Below are positions 45,302 to 54,110 of a stretch of 64,000 nucleotides of DNA, piece after piece. The notes below the pieces were generated by a model. That model saw only the letters and a list, made by a program, of their open reading frames with translations, searched no databases and was not told the origin of the DNA. The stretch lies in contig NZ_LR590481.1 of assembly GCF_901482605.1 (NCBI RefSeq), positions 1,054,001 through 1,118,000 on the forward strand. The letters are read 5' to 3'. The position numbers were made by a program, and so were the translations under genes. The stretch is from Hathewaya histolytica (lineage in GTDB: Bacteria; Bacillota; Clostridia; Clostridiales; Clostridiaceae). Positions within the stretch are counted from its first letter, which is position 1. Every line of letters starts with the position of its first letter.

Positions 45302-47956
45302 TTGGATAGAGAAAAATTAGTTGTTTTAGATGGAAACAGTTTAATGTATAGAGCTTTTTTTGCAATGCCCGATCTTACCAATTCAGAAGGTTTACATACT
45401 AATGCTATATATGGATTTATAAATATGTTACTTAAAATAAAGAGTGAGTTTAAGCCAGACCATATAGTTGCTACTTTTGATAAAAAAGCCCCTACTTTTA
45501 GACATAAGGAATATGATGAATATAAGGCTGGAAGAAAAAAGATGCCTGAGGAATTAAGGGAACAAACCCCATTTTTAAGAGAATTTCTGCAAAAATATGC
45601 TGTAAATATATTTGAAATAGATGGATATGAGGCTGATGACTTAATTGGAACTCTTTCTGTATATGCAGAAGAGAATAATATGGAAGTATACATAGTTACA
45701 GGAGACAGGGATGCACTCCAATTAGCTACAGATAATGTTAAAATAGTTATAAATAAAAAAGGTATCAGTGAAATTGAGGTATATGATAGGGAAAGAATTA
45801 TAAAAGACATGGGGGTTACTCCAAAAGAATTCATAGATGTAAAGGGACTTATGGGAGATAAGTCAGATAATATTAAAGGTGTTCCTGGAATAGGAGAGAA
45901 GACCGCGTATAAGCTTATAAAAGAGTATAAATCCATAGAAAATTTATTATTAAATATAGAAAATATCAGTGGTAAAAAAGTTAAAGAAAACTTAATGGAA
46001 TATAGAGAGCAAGCTATTTTAAGCAAAAGACTGGCAACTATAATAACCAGTGTTCCAATAGAAATAAATTTAGATGAAATAAGATCAAAATCAGATTTAG
46101 ATCTTAAGGGAATAGAAGAGTTGTTTTCTAGGCTTCAGTTTAAGTCATTAATAAAAAAGCTTCCTGAAATTTCAGATATACCTATGCAATCTGAGCAATC
46201 AGAGAAACAAGAAGAGAGTGGAAATAAGCATAGAGAACTTTTAGATTTAACAAAATATAATATTAAACTCATAGATACATATAAAGATTTAGATTCTTTA
46301 AATTTATCTGGGGAAGTTTATTTCATATATAGTATGGAAAATGAAAACATACTATCTAAGATGGAAATGACAAGTGTAACAATACTTAATGGCAATAACA
46401 TATATAGTATTAATTATAAGGATATAAAAGAGGAAGCCGGAGAAAAAGCTAAAGATCTTTTAAAAGTATTATGTTCTGATAAAGTTAAACTTATTGGACA
46501 TGGTGTTAAAAGTTTCTATACATTTATAAGAAAAAACAATCTTGATCCTAAAACAGTGGATTTTGATACAGAAATAGCAGCCTATTTAATAGACCCAGGT
46601 AAAAAAGGATACGAACTTAAATCTTTACAAGAAAGTTTATTTCATGTAAACTTTGAAGAACAAGAGGAATTATTCAAGATAGTTTATTTAAAAGAACTTT
46701 ATAATGTTTTTAAAGAAAGAATATTAGAGTTAGATATGAAAGAACTTTTCTATGAGGTAGAAATTCCTTTAACTTTTGTTATATCCTCTATGGAATTTGA
46801 CGGATTTAGGGTAGATAAAGAAATCCTTAATGAGTTAGGAGATAAATTTACGAAAGAGATAATTTTAGTTGAGGAAGAAATATTTTCTCTTTCAGGAGAG
46901 AAATTTAATATAAAGTCTCCAAAACAGCTAGGGAAAATACTCTTTGAAAAATTAGACCTACCTGCAATTAAGAAGACAAAGACAGGGTATTCTACTAATG
47001 CAGAAGTTTTAGAAGCACTAAAAGATAAACATGAAATTATAGAAAAAATAATCTATCACAGGCAATTAACCAAACTTTATTCAACATATGTAGAAGGACT
47101 TAGAAATGTTATTGATGAAGATGGAAAAATCCATTCTAATTTTAACCAAACTATAACAACTACAGGAAGGTTATCTAGTACAGAGCCGAATCTACAGAAT
47201 ATACCCATAAAGTATGCTATGGGTAGAGAGATAAGAAAGGTATTTATTCCAGAGGAAGATGGGAACTTAATTTTGTCTGCAGATTACTCACAAATAGAAC
47301 TTCGTGTATTGGCTCATATTTCTAGTGATGAAAAGTTAATTGAAGCTTTTAAAAATCATAGTGATATTCACAGGAAAACAGCTTCAGAAGTATTTAAAGT
47401 CCCTATTGAAGAAGTTACACCTATTATGAGAAGTAATGCAAAGGCAGTTAATTTTGGTATAGTATATGGTATTGGTGATTTTAGTTTGGCAAAGGATCTT
47501 AACATAAGTAGAAAAGAAGCAAGGACATACATTGATACTTATTTTGATAGATATCCAAAAGTTAAACATTATTTAGATAATTCAATATACGAGGCAAAAG
47601 AAAATTTAATGGTTAGGACTATCTTAAATAGAAGGAGATTTATACCTGAAATTGGTTCATCAAAGAAAATGATAGTATCTTTAGGGGAAAGACTTGCTAT
47701 GAACACACCAATACAAGGAAGTGCAGCGGATATTATAAAACTTGCCATGGTTAAAGTTTATAATGAGTTAAAAAATAGAAACTTAAAATCAAAATTAATA
47801 TTACAGGTTCATGATGAACTTATTGTAAATGTAGATGAAAGCGAATTAGAGGAAGTTAAATCTATAGTAAAAAATAATATGGAAGATGCTATAAAGCTTA
47901 GTGTTCCTTTAGAAGTTGATATCAATGTAGGCAATAACTGGTATGAATCTAAGTAG
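45302..47956 (+). CDS. polA: DNA polymerase I
   Basis: An 884-residue repair and Okazaki-fragment polymerase. Residues 1 to about 290 form the 5'-3' flap nuclease (Leu-Asp-Gly-Asn-Ser-Leu near the start, Gly-Asp-Lys-Ser-Asp-Asn). About 310-490 is a 3'-5' exonuclease-like domain in which Exo I reads Tyr-Ser-Met-Glu instead of the Asp-x-Glu pair, so proofreading is probably absent. The polymerase domain has Asp-Tyr-Ser-Gln-Ile-Glu-Leu-Arg, Arg-Ser-Asn-Ala-Lys-Ala-Val-Asn-Phe-Gly and Val-His-Asp-Glu. TTG start behind AGGAAGAG. coaE follows after 17 bases. Confidence 0.97.
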   Translation: MDREKLVVLDGNSLMYRAFFAMPDLTNSEGLHTNAIYGFINMLLKIKSEFKPDHIVATFDKKAPTFRHKEYDEYKAGRKKMPEELREQTPFLREFLQKYAVNIFEIDGYEADDLIGTLSVYAEENNMEVYIVTGDRDALQLATDNVKIVINKKGISEIEVYDRERIIKDMGVTPKEFIDVKGLMGDKSDNIKGVPGIGEKTAYKLIKEYKSIENLLLNIENISGKKVKENLMEYREQAILSKRLATIITSVPIEINLDEIRSKSDLDLKGIEELFSRLQFKSLIKKLPEISDIPMQSEQSEKQEESGNKHRELLDLTKYNIKLIDTYKDLDSLNLSGEVYFIYSMENENILSKMEMTSVTILNGNNIYSINYKDIKEEAGEKAKDLLKVLCSDKVKLIGHGVKSFYTFIRKNNLDPKTVDFDTEIAAYLIDPGKKGYELKSLQESLFHVNFEEQEELFKIVYLKELYNVFKERILELDMKELFYEVEIPLTFVISSMEFDGFRVDKEILNELGDKFTKEIILVEEEIFSLSGEKFNIKSPKQLGKILFEKLDLPAIKKTKTGYSTNAEVLEALKDKHEIIEKIIYHRQLTKLYSTYVEGLRNVIDEDGKIHSNFNQTITTTGRLSSTEPNLQNIPIKYAMGREIRKVFIPEEDGNLILSADYSQIELRVLAHISSDEKLIEAFKNHSDIHRKTASEVFKVPIEEVTPIMRSNAKAVNFGIVYGIGDFSLAKDLNISRKEARTYIDTYFDRYPKVKHYLDNSIYEAKENLMVRTILNRRRFIPEIGSSKKMIVSLGERLAMNTPIQGSAADIIKLAMVKVYNELKNRNLKSKLILQVHDELIVNVDESELEEVKSIVKNNMEDAIKLSVPLEVDINVGNNWYESK

Positions 47957-47973
47957 AAGTTTAGGGTGGTAAT

Positions 47974-48600
47974 ATGATTAAAATAGGTTTAACAGGAGGG
48001 ATAGGAAGTGGTAAGACCACTATCTCTTCCTATCTTTTAAAAAAAGAAATACCCATTATAGATGCGGATAAGATAAGTAGAGAAATATATGATATTTATC
48101 CACAATTGAAGGATGAGATTAAACTTGCTTTCGGAGAAAGATTTTTTGATAAAGATAACAATCTAAAAAGACGAGATTTAGGTAATTTTATATTTAAATT
48201 TAAGAAAAGAAGAAATAAACTAGAGAGAATAGTAATTCCTTATATAAAAAGAGAGATATTTAAAAGATTTAAAGAAGAAGAGTTAAAGGGGAAAGACATA
48301 TGTATACTAGATGCCCCTACACTAATAGAGAATAATCTTCATAAGAAAATGGATATGAACATATTAGTATATGTGGACTTAAAAATCCAAATAAATAGAG
48401 TGATGAAAAGGGATAAGTTAACTTATAAGGAAACTTTGGAGAGGATAAATTCTCAGTTACCTTTAAAAAAGAAGAAGAAAAAGGTGCAGTATATTATAAA
48501 CAATAATAAAGCTTTGGATGAGACGCTTAGGGAAGTAGATGAAGTGTTAAAGGATATTAAACAAAGCTCTAATGAAAGGAAAGGTATAGGTAATTTATGA
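47974..48600 (+). CDS. coaE: Dephospho-CoA kinase
   Basis: A 208-residue P-loop kinase for the last step of coenzyme A synthesis. Gly-Gly-Ile-Gly-Ser-Gly-Lys-Thr-Thr at 8-16 is the Walker A loop, and Asp-Ala-Asp-Lys-Ile the substrate site. The position after polA is common in Firmicutes. The last codons overlap the next gene by four bases (ATGA). Confidence 0.94.
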   Translation: MIKIGLTGGIGSGKTTISSYLLKKEIPIIDADKISREIYDIYPQLKDEIKLAFGERFFDKDNNLKRRDLGNFIFKFKKRRNKLERIVIPYIKREIFKRFKEEELKGKDICILDAPTLIENNLHKKMDMNILVYVDLKIQINRVMKRDKLTYKETLERINSQLPLKKKKKKVQYIINNNKALDETLREVDEVLKDIKQSSNERKGIGNL

Positions 48601-49172
48601 AGAAAAAAGTATTTATAATAACAATTATAATAATATCTCTTATAACTGCGGCTATATACATAAATAAAAAACAAATTCAAAAGAATTTATATCCTATTAC
48701 ATATTTAGGTAGTGTACTTGAGAATTCTAAGAAGTATGATTTAGATCCATATCTTGTACTTGCAGTAATAAAAACTGAAAGTTCTTTTAAACCAGATGCT
48801 GTTTCTTCTCAAGATGCTAGGGGACTAATGCAAATAACACCATCTACAGGAAAATGGATATCAACTAAAATGGGTATTAAGTCTTTTGAAGAAAGCGATT
48901 TATATGATCCCCAGACAAATATTAAAATGGGATGCTGGTATTTAGATAATCTTAGTAAAGAGTTTAATGGCAATCAAATGGTATATTTAGCAGCTTATAA
49001 TGGCGGAAGAGGAAATGTTAGTAAGTGGCTTAAAAACTCTCAATATTCTAGAGATGGAAAGAATTTGGAAGTTATACCTTTTAAAGAGACTGATGAGTAT
49101 GTTAAAAAGATAAAAGTAAACTATGAAATGTATAAAAAAATATATACAAATTTAGAACAAGAAAAAAAATAA
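48597..49172 (+). CDS. Lytic transglycosylase (SLT domain)
   Basis: A 191-residue protein with an N-terminal signal or anchor helix (about 4-22) and a soluble lytic transglycosylase domain. Glu61 in Lys-Thr-Glu-Ser-Ser-Phe is the catalytic acid; Arg-Gly-Leu-Met-Gln-Ile and Ala-Ala-Tyr-Asn-Gly-Gly are the remaining motifs. It would cut glycan strands outside the membrane. The ATGA overlap with coaE indicates coupled translation. Confidence 0.93.
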   Translation: MKKKVFIITIIIISLITAAIYINKKQIQKNLYPITYLGSVLENSKKYDLDPYLVLAVIKTESSFKPDAVSSQDARGLMQITPSTGKWISTKMGIKSFEESDLYDPQTNIKMGCWYLDNLSKEFNGNQMVYLAAYNGGRGNVSKWLKNSQYSRDGKNLEVIPFKETDEYVKKIKVNYEMYKKIYTNLEQEKK

Positions 49173-49174
49173 TA

Positions 49175-49204
49175 TTGACATAGCATAAAAAAATAAGTTA
49201 TTAT
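49175..49204 (+). promoter_or_regulatory. Promoter of tRNA-Leu
   Basis: TTGACA (49175-49180), 18-base spacer, TATTAT (49199-49204). The consensus -35 suits a stable-RNA gene. Confidence 0.65.
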
Positions 49205-49238
49205 AATTAAAGTAGATAATAACTTGTTTTTTTATTAT

Positions 49239-49325
49239 GCAGATGTGGCGGAATCGGCAGACGCGCTATCTTGAGGGGGTAGTGAAGGTATCTTCGTATG
49301 GGTTCAAGTCCCATCATCTGCACCA
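49239..49325 (+). tRNA. tRNA-Leu (anticodon GAG)
   Basis: An 87-nt class II tRNA. The acceptor GCAGATG pairs with CATCTGC. The anticodon arm CTATC-TTGAGGG-GGTAG gives GAG, reading CUC and CUU. A long variable arm, GGTTCAAGTCC in the T arm and encoded CCA are present. It stands alone between its own promoter and terminator. Confidence 0.96.
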
Positions 49326-49367
49326 AAAGACATTAAAATTAATTTATAATTTTAATGTCTTTTTAAG
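49325..49367 (+). terminator. Intrinsic terminator of tRNA-Leu
   Basis: A perfect 16-bp stem (49325-49340 with 49348-49363), starting at the last base of the tRNA, with a short T-run. Confidence 0.9.
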
Positions 49368-49523
49368 TTATATATAAAGTTTTTTAGAATAACTTTTCTA
49401 TGATTTTTTTAATTATACATATTTATTAATTAAAAAGTATGCTAAAATATATATAAGTCAATGAATGGTGTACATATATGTGAAAGATTTGTTTTAATAT
49501 ATAACTTTAAGGAGTGAATAAAT

Positions 49524-49961
49524 ATGAAAAACAATAAAAAGATAAGAAATAAAGAGAATTTATTAACTTTGGACAACTATCTAAGAGATTTTATAGTAGA
49601 AAATTTGGATACTATTAATATAGCAGGGAAAGCACTTAAACTATATGAAGGTGAAAATGGAGAAAGTGGAATAGCTTTAAATACAGATGTTGGAGTTATA
49701 GATGTGTTGGCTACAGATGAAGAAGAACATTTTGTAGTATTTCATATAAGATTAAACAAAGCAAATGAAGGAACTATAGGTCAAACTTTAAAGTATATGG
49801 GATGGGTTAAAAATGAATTAGCTAAAGAAAAAAAAGTTTTAGGGATTATAGTTGCTAAAGAGTTTGATAAAAATTTAAAGTATGCAGTAACTCAGGTAGA
49901 GAACGTGAACTTATTCCAATATAAGTTAGATTTTAATATAGGACCGGCAGAAATTAATTAA
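49524..49961 (+). CDS. NucS/DUF91-like protein with degraded nuclease site
   Basis: A 145-residue protein resembling the PD-(D/E)xK domain of NucS-type endonucleases. It has Gly-Val-Ile-Asp-Val-Leu (Asp60), a following beta strand and Gly-Gln-Thr-Leu-Lys-Tyr-Met-Gly-Trp-Val (86-95). The expected Glu-x-Lys on the second strand reads His74-Ile75-Arg76, so cleavage activity is probably lost. The N-terminal 20 residues are basic. AAGGAG precedes the ATG. It could bind nucleic acid without cutting, or be a divergent enzyme. Confidence 0.65.
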   Translation: MKNNKKIRNKENLLTLDNYLRDFIVENLDTINIAGKALKLYEGENGESGIALNTDVGVIDVLATDEEEHFVVFHIRLNKANEGTIGQTLKYMGWVKNELAKEKKVLGIIVAKEFDKNLKYAVTQVENVNLFQYKLDFNIGPAEIN

Positions 49962-50145
49962 AAAAGTATTAAATTTTAGATATTATATTATTTTAAGTTT
50001 TATTAGATAAATTAGTAATATCTATCTAATATTTAATAAAATTTCACTCACTTATTAAATCACATCTTAAATACCTTATTTATTGTAGCTAAATTGTATA
50101 TATTAGCATATAAAGATTATATAAGAAGTAATTAGGAGTGATATT

Positions 50146-50559
50146 TTGAGAGCGATTTTACTTCAATATATGCTAATTATATTTCTAGTTATTGGTATTG
50201 GATATGTTTTTTATTTAATTAAAGATAAAAGTATTGAACTTCATAATGACTATTTTGGATTTAACTATTCTATATTAAATACTTTAAAAAGTGATGAATG
50301 TAATAGAAGTAATATAAAAACCATATTAAAAATAATTGGTGAAGTTGTTAAATATATAGAGATAGAATATTTTAATGAACCTAATGATAAAAAAGAAGAT
50401 GAGGCAGTTAAATTAGTATATGAGCTTGTAAAAGAGGCTGGTTTTGAAAGTCCTATAGATGATATAAGTATCAGATATTTAATACGTATTAGTGTAGCTA
50501 TGCTTCCATCTAAACAGGAGTTTAGGGAGTTTAGAGAGGATAAGAAAAACAATAAATAA
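50146..50559 (+). CDS. Small membrane-anchored protein of unknown function
   Basis: A 137-residue protein with one N-terminal transmembrane helix (about 5-24) and a charged, helical cytoplasmic or external domain. No family recognised. The TTG at 50146 follows AGGAGTGAT. A strong terminator follows. Confidence 0.65.
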   Translation: MRAILLQYMLIIFLVIGIGYVFYLIKDKSIELHNDYFGFNYSILNTLKSDECNRSNIKTILKIIGEVVKYIEIEYFNEPNDKKEDEAVKLVYELVKEAGFESPIDDISIRYLIRISVAMLPSKQEFREFREDKKNNK

Positions 50560-50580
50560 TAGAACTGGTTTAATAAAAAT

Positions 50581-50624
50581 AGAAATTGCAAGGTTAGTAG
50601 TAACTTTGCAATTTCTATTTTTTT
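50581..50624 (+). terminator. Intrinsic terminator
   Basis: A 16-bp stem with one G-T pair (50581-50596 with 50601-50616), loop GTAG, followed by a T-run. Confidence 0.92.
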
Positions 50625-50692
50625 ATGCTATTATATTTAACTATTGATATATAAAATACTATAGATATAACAAATAGTTTGGAGGAGGTAAA

Positions 50693-51718
50693 ATGCTTCA
50701 ATTAATAGAATATAGTGATATTAAAGAAGGAGATTTACTTATAGATGTTAGAAGTCCTAAAGAATACGAAGAGTATAAAATTAATGGTGCTTTAAATATT
50801 CCTATACTTGATAATGAAGAACGAAAAATAGTAGGTACTTTATACAAAGAGGACGTAGAAAAAGCAAAAATAGAAGGCGTTAATATAGGTTCAAAAAAGC
50901 TATCAATGATATTTGAGGAAGTATTAAAACTTCAGAAAAGCAATAAGAGACTTGTATTTTACTGTGCGAGAGGTGGTATGAGAAGTGGCATACTAGCATC
51001 CATGTTGGGGGCTTTAGGACTTAAAGTATATAAAGTTCAAGGTGGATATAAGGCTTATAGAAAATATATTATTGAAGAACTCCCGAAATTAAATGAGAAT
51101 ATTAATTATATTGTTCTACATGGGAATACAGGAGTAGGTAAAACTAAAATTCTTAAATTTTTACATAGTTTAGGGTGTGATATATTAGATCTTGAGGGAT
51201 GTGCCAATCATAGAGGTTCAATTTTAGGTGGAGTTGGTCTTTCCAGAATAGAAACGCAAAAACAATTCGAGTCTAATGTATATGATTCGTTAAAAAATAT
51301 CAACAGTAAATTTGTTTTTGTAGAAGCAGAAAGTAGAAGAATAGGAAATGTATTTATACCTGATTATATTCATGATAAAATGAAGTTAGGAAAACATATA
51401 TTTGTAGATGCCTCTTTAGAATTTAGAATAAATGTGATTTTAGAAGAATATTTAAAAGAGAGCAATGCTAAAGAAGAAATACTTCAATGTTTAGAGAAAT
51501 TAGAAAGATATATATCAAAAGAAAATATAAATAGGTATAAATATTTAATAGAGAATGGAAATTATCATGATGTAGTAGGAGAACTAATGGAAAAATATTA
51601 TGATCCTATGTATACACATACGTCTAATAATTATGATTATAGTCTAGAATTAGAAGTAAAAAGTATAGAAGATGCATCCACTCAAATATATAATTTCTAT
51701 AAAAATAATTTTAAGTAG
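50693..51718 (+). CDS. mnmH: tRNA 2-selenouridine synthase
   Basis: A 341-residue enzyme (also called SelU or YbbB) that replaces sulfur with selenium in wobble 2-thiouridine of certain tRNAs. The rhodanese domain has Cys91 in Tyr-Cys-Ala-Arg-Gly-Gly-Met-Arg-Ser. A P-loop domain follows (His-Gly-Asn-Thr-Gly-Val-Gly-Lys-Thr, 143-151), with Leu-Glu-Gly-Cys-Ala-Asn-His-Arg-Gly-Ser. It implies a selenophosphate supply; selD is not in the window. GGAGGAGG precedes the ATG. The M16 gene starts 10 bases later. Confidence 0.93.
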   Translation: MLQLIEYSDIKEGDLLIDVRSPKEYEEYKINGALNIPILDNEERKIVGTLYKEDVEKAKIEGVNIGSKKLSMIFEEVLKLQKSNKRLVFYCARGGMRSGILASMLGALGLKVYKVQGGYKAYRKYIIEELPKLNENINYIVLHGNTGVGKTKILKFLHSLGCDILDLEGCANHRGSILGGVGLSRIETQKQFESNVYDSLKNINSKFVFVEAESRRIGNVFIPDYIHDKMKLGKHIFVDASLEFRINVILEEYLKESNAKEEILQCLEKLERYISKENINRYKYLIENGNYHDVVGELMEKYYDPMYTHTSNNYDYSLELEVKSIEDASTQIYNFYKNNFK

Positions 51719-51727
51719 GGTGATTCT

Positions 51728-53008
51728 ATGAAGAGGGTTATTTTTAAAAATGGCCTAAGATTTATTTATAAACATGTAGAAAATAATTTAACATCTTTTG
51801 CTGTATCTTTTGAAGCAGGAGCAAATGTAGAAATCAATGAAAAAGAGTATGGTATAGCGCATGTAGCAGAGCATATGGTTTATAAAGGAACTAAAAATTA
51901 TACAGAAGAGGAAATTAACAAAAAATTAGATGAATTATTTGGGTTTAACAATGCCATGACAAATTATCCTTATGTAGTTTATTATGGAACATTATTATCA
52001 CAGGATTTTGCAGAAGGATTTGAACTTTATTCAGATATAATTTTAAACCCCACCTTTCCAAATAAGGGATTTAAAGAAGAAATAGATGTTATTTGTGAAG
52101 AGCTTAAAGAATGGAAAGAGGATACACATCAATTTTGTGAAGATGAACTTTTATATAATTCTTTTGATAGAAGAAGAATTAAAGAACGTATTATAGGAAA
52201 AGAAGATATCTTAAAAACTATAACTTTAAATCAAGTAAAGGACTTTTATAATAAATTTTATAGGGCGGATAATTGCGTTATATCCGTAGTATCTTCTTTA
52301 GAATTTGAAAGAGTATTTGACATAATAAATAGCATATATGGTAATTGGTATAATGTTTTGGAAGAAAAGAGCAAATGTATAGAAGAAAAGAACATATATG
52401 AAAATAACAATGAAGGGATATATGTTAAGAATATAGATGGGTTAGAGGGAGCGAAAGTACAGATTTTGTTTCCTATAGATAGTTTATCTGATGATGAGGT
52501 AAAGGCACTTAGAATATTTAATGTAGCTTTTGGAGAAGGGACCAGTGGAATTTTATACGATGAGATTAGAACTAAAAATGCTCTTGCTTACGAAGTAGGA
52601 ACTACTATAAAGAATGAAAAGGGTATAAAGGTATATAAGATTTTTTTAGGTACCTCCAAAAGTAAGACAATGCAATCAATTAGCATTATAAAAAATAAAA
52701 TTGAAGAGATAAAACAAAACAAAGGATTCTTTACGAAAGAAAAAGTTGATACATTAATTAAATCATTAGAACTTAAAAGAGCTATAGCATTAGAAAAGTC
52801 TATACAACAAAGTGTTAGCTTAAGTGTGTATGAAATAATGTATGGAGAATGTGGAGAAAAACTTATAGATAGGGAATATATATTAGAGAATTCTTATAAT
52901 TCACCTTTATATTTAGAACTTAGAAATCTAAAAGAAATAGATGAGGATATGATACTAAAGGTTATAAATAAAGTTTTTCAAAATGACACTATTCAAATAT
53001 TAGCATAG
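51728..53008 (+). CDS. M16-family zinc peptidase
   Basis: A 426-residue pitrilysin-type peptidase. The inverted zinc motif His45-Val-Ala-Glu48-His49 is followed by the third ligand glutamate in Cys-Glu-Glu-Leu-Lys-Glu-Trp. The C-terminal half is the inactive partner domain. The size fits the processing-peptidase type. The substrate is unknown. The gene shares a transcript with mnmH. Confidence 0.92.
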   Translation: MKRVIFKNGLRFIYKHVENNLTSFAVSFEAGANVEINEKEYGIAHVAEHMVYKGTKNYTEEEINKKLDELFGFNNAMTNYPYVVYYGTLLSQDFAEGFELYSDIILNPTFPNKGFKEEIDVICEELKEWKEDTHQFCEDELLYNSFDRRRIKERIIGKEDILKTITLNQVKDFYNKFYRADNCVISVVSSLEFERVFDIINSIYGNWYNVLEEKSKCIEEKNIYENNNEGIYVKNIDGLEGAKVQILFPIDSLSDDEVKALRIFNVAFGEGTSGILYDEIRTKNALAYEVGTTIKNEKGIKVYKIFLGTSKSKTMQSISIIKNKIEEIKQNKGFFTKEKVDTLIKSLELKRAIALEKSIQQSVSLSVYEIMYGECGEKLIDREYILENSYNSPLYLELRNLKEIDEDMILKVINKVFQNDTIQILA

Positions 53009-53038
53009 ATATTACTTATTTATATATAGTATTTAATT

Positions 53039-53085
53039 AAATCACTATTAGATTTACTATAGAAAATCTAATAGTGATTTTTATA
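53039..53085 (+). terminator. Intrinsic terminator after the M16 gene
   Basis: A perfect 17-bp stem (53039-53055 with 53064-53080), followed by T residues. Confidence 0.92.
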
Positions 53086-53148
53086 ATTAAGAGTAATATA
53101 TGTAATTTATATGCAGTGTTTATTCAATGTGTAGATTAATTTAATCTT

Positions 53149-53967
53149 TTATAAAGACATATAATATTCTTTTAAAAGAAGGGCATCTTTTTCTAAGATT
53201 GGGCTTTCACATATTATACATCCTTTTACATTAAAATCTTTCAAAGCTTTCATACATTCCATGTATTTAAAATCACTTTCTAGTAGTGGAAGGTGATTTT
53301 TTTCTCCCTTTTCCCCATAATTTATACCAGATATATGCATATGAAGGTCAGATAGAGCTTCACTTCCTAGGTTATCCTTTATATGTTGTAGTATATTTTT
53401 AAAATCATCGTAAGTTTTTAGGCAACCATTATATCTAGCGTGTATATGCGAAAAATCTATGCAAAGTCCACAAGTTTTAACCTCTTTGCATATTTCAACT
53501 AATTCTTCTAGAGAACCAAATTGAGTAGGTTTTCCTGTAGTTTCAAGTCTATATGTAACACCTAAATCAGGAAGTCTTTTTAGATTATCTTTTATAGTAT
53601 TAAAAGTTTCCTCCGCTGAATCTTTTAAATAATATCCTGGATGGAATATTAAACTTCTCCCCTTAACTTTTTTTAAGGCTTCTGCACCATTTATAATTCT
53701 TTCAATAGATTTATCTATTTTTTCCTCTTCATCTGAATTAAGATTTATAAAGTAAGATCCATGAGCAGAAAGATAAAGTTTATTATTCTCCTTAGATTCT
53801 AGTACACCATCCTTATTTTTATCTGTTATATTTATAGAACGTATAAATGGGAGTTCCATAGCATCTAGACCTATAGATTTTAAGTAACTTATACCTGTTT
53901 TATATGTAAATTTAGTTTTTCCATCTCCAATGGGAAGTCCTGAAATACCAAATAATAAATTTTCCAT
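53149..53967 (-). CDS. Endonuclease IV-like TIM-barrel protein (AP endonuclease family 2)
   Basis: A 272-residue protein of the xylose-isomerase-like/Nfo superfamily. Metal ligand positions are present: Ser-Ala-His-Gly-Ser-Tyr, Ile-Phe-His-Pro-Gly, Arg-Leu-Glu-Thr, Cys-Ile-Asp-Phe-Ser-His, Leu-His-Met-His and Ile-Cys-Glu-Ser-Pro. It would act at abasic sites in DNA; a sugar isomerase role cannot be excluded because it is divergent from classical Nfo. It is divergently transcribed from recJ across a 143-base gap. Confidence 0.8.
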   Translation of the reverse strand: MENLLFGISGLPIGDGKTKFTYKTGISYLKSIGLDAMELPFIRSINITDKNKDGVLESKENNKLYLSAHGSYFINLNSDEEEKIDKSIERIINGAEALKKVKGRSLIFHPGYYLKDSAEETFNTIKDNLKRLPDLGVTYRLETTGKPTQFGSLEELVEICKEVKTCGLCIDFSHIHARYNGCLKTYDDFKNILQHIKDNLGSEALSDLHMHISGINYGEKGEKNHLPLLESDFKYMECMKALKDFNVKGCIICESPILEKDALLLKEYYMSL

Positions 53968-53983
53968 TAAATCACTCCATTTC

Positions 53984-54028
53984 TACTATGATATAATAAA
54001 TATATTATATTTTTATTATATCATAGTA
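53984..54028. promoter_or_regulatory. Inverted repeat carrying back-to-back extended -10 boxes
   Basis: A perfect 17-bp inverted repeat (53984-54000 with 54012-54028) lies between two divergent DNA-repair genes. Each arm contains TATGATATAAT, an extended -10 element, read rightward in the left arm and leftward in the right arm. The right arm includes the recurring TATCATAGTAA. Confidence 0.5.
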
Positions 54029-54110
54029 AAGAAATATTGCCATAAATAGTATTTATAATTTGAATTTAATATTATATAATAATTATGACTAATTAGGAAT
54101 AGGTGATAAT

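Noticed and set aside
45232-46026. 264-aa open frame on the minus strand inside polA
   Set aside because: It lies opposite an unmistakable polA coding sequence, has no SD and is a Ser/Leu/Ile-rich translation typical of antisense shadow.
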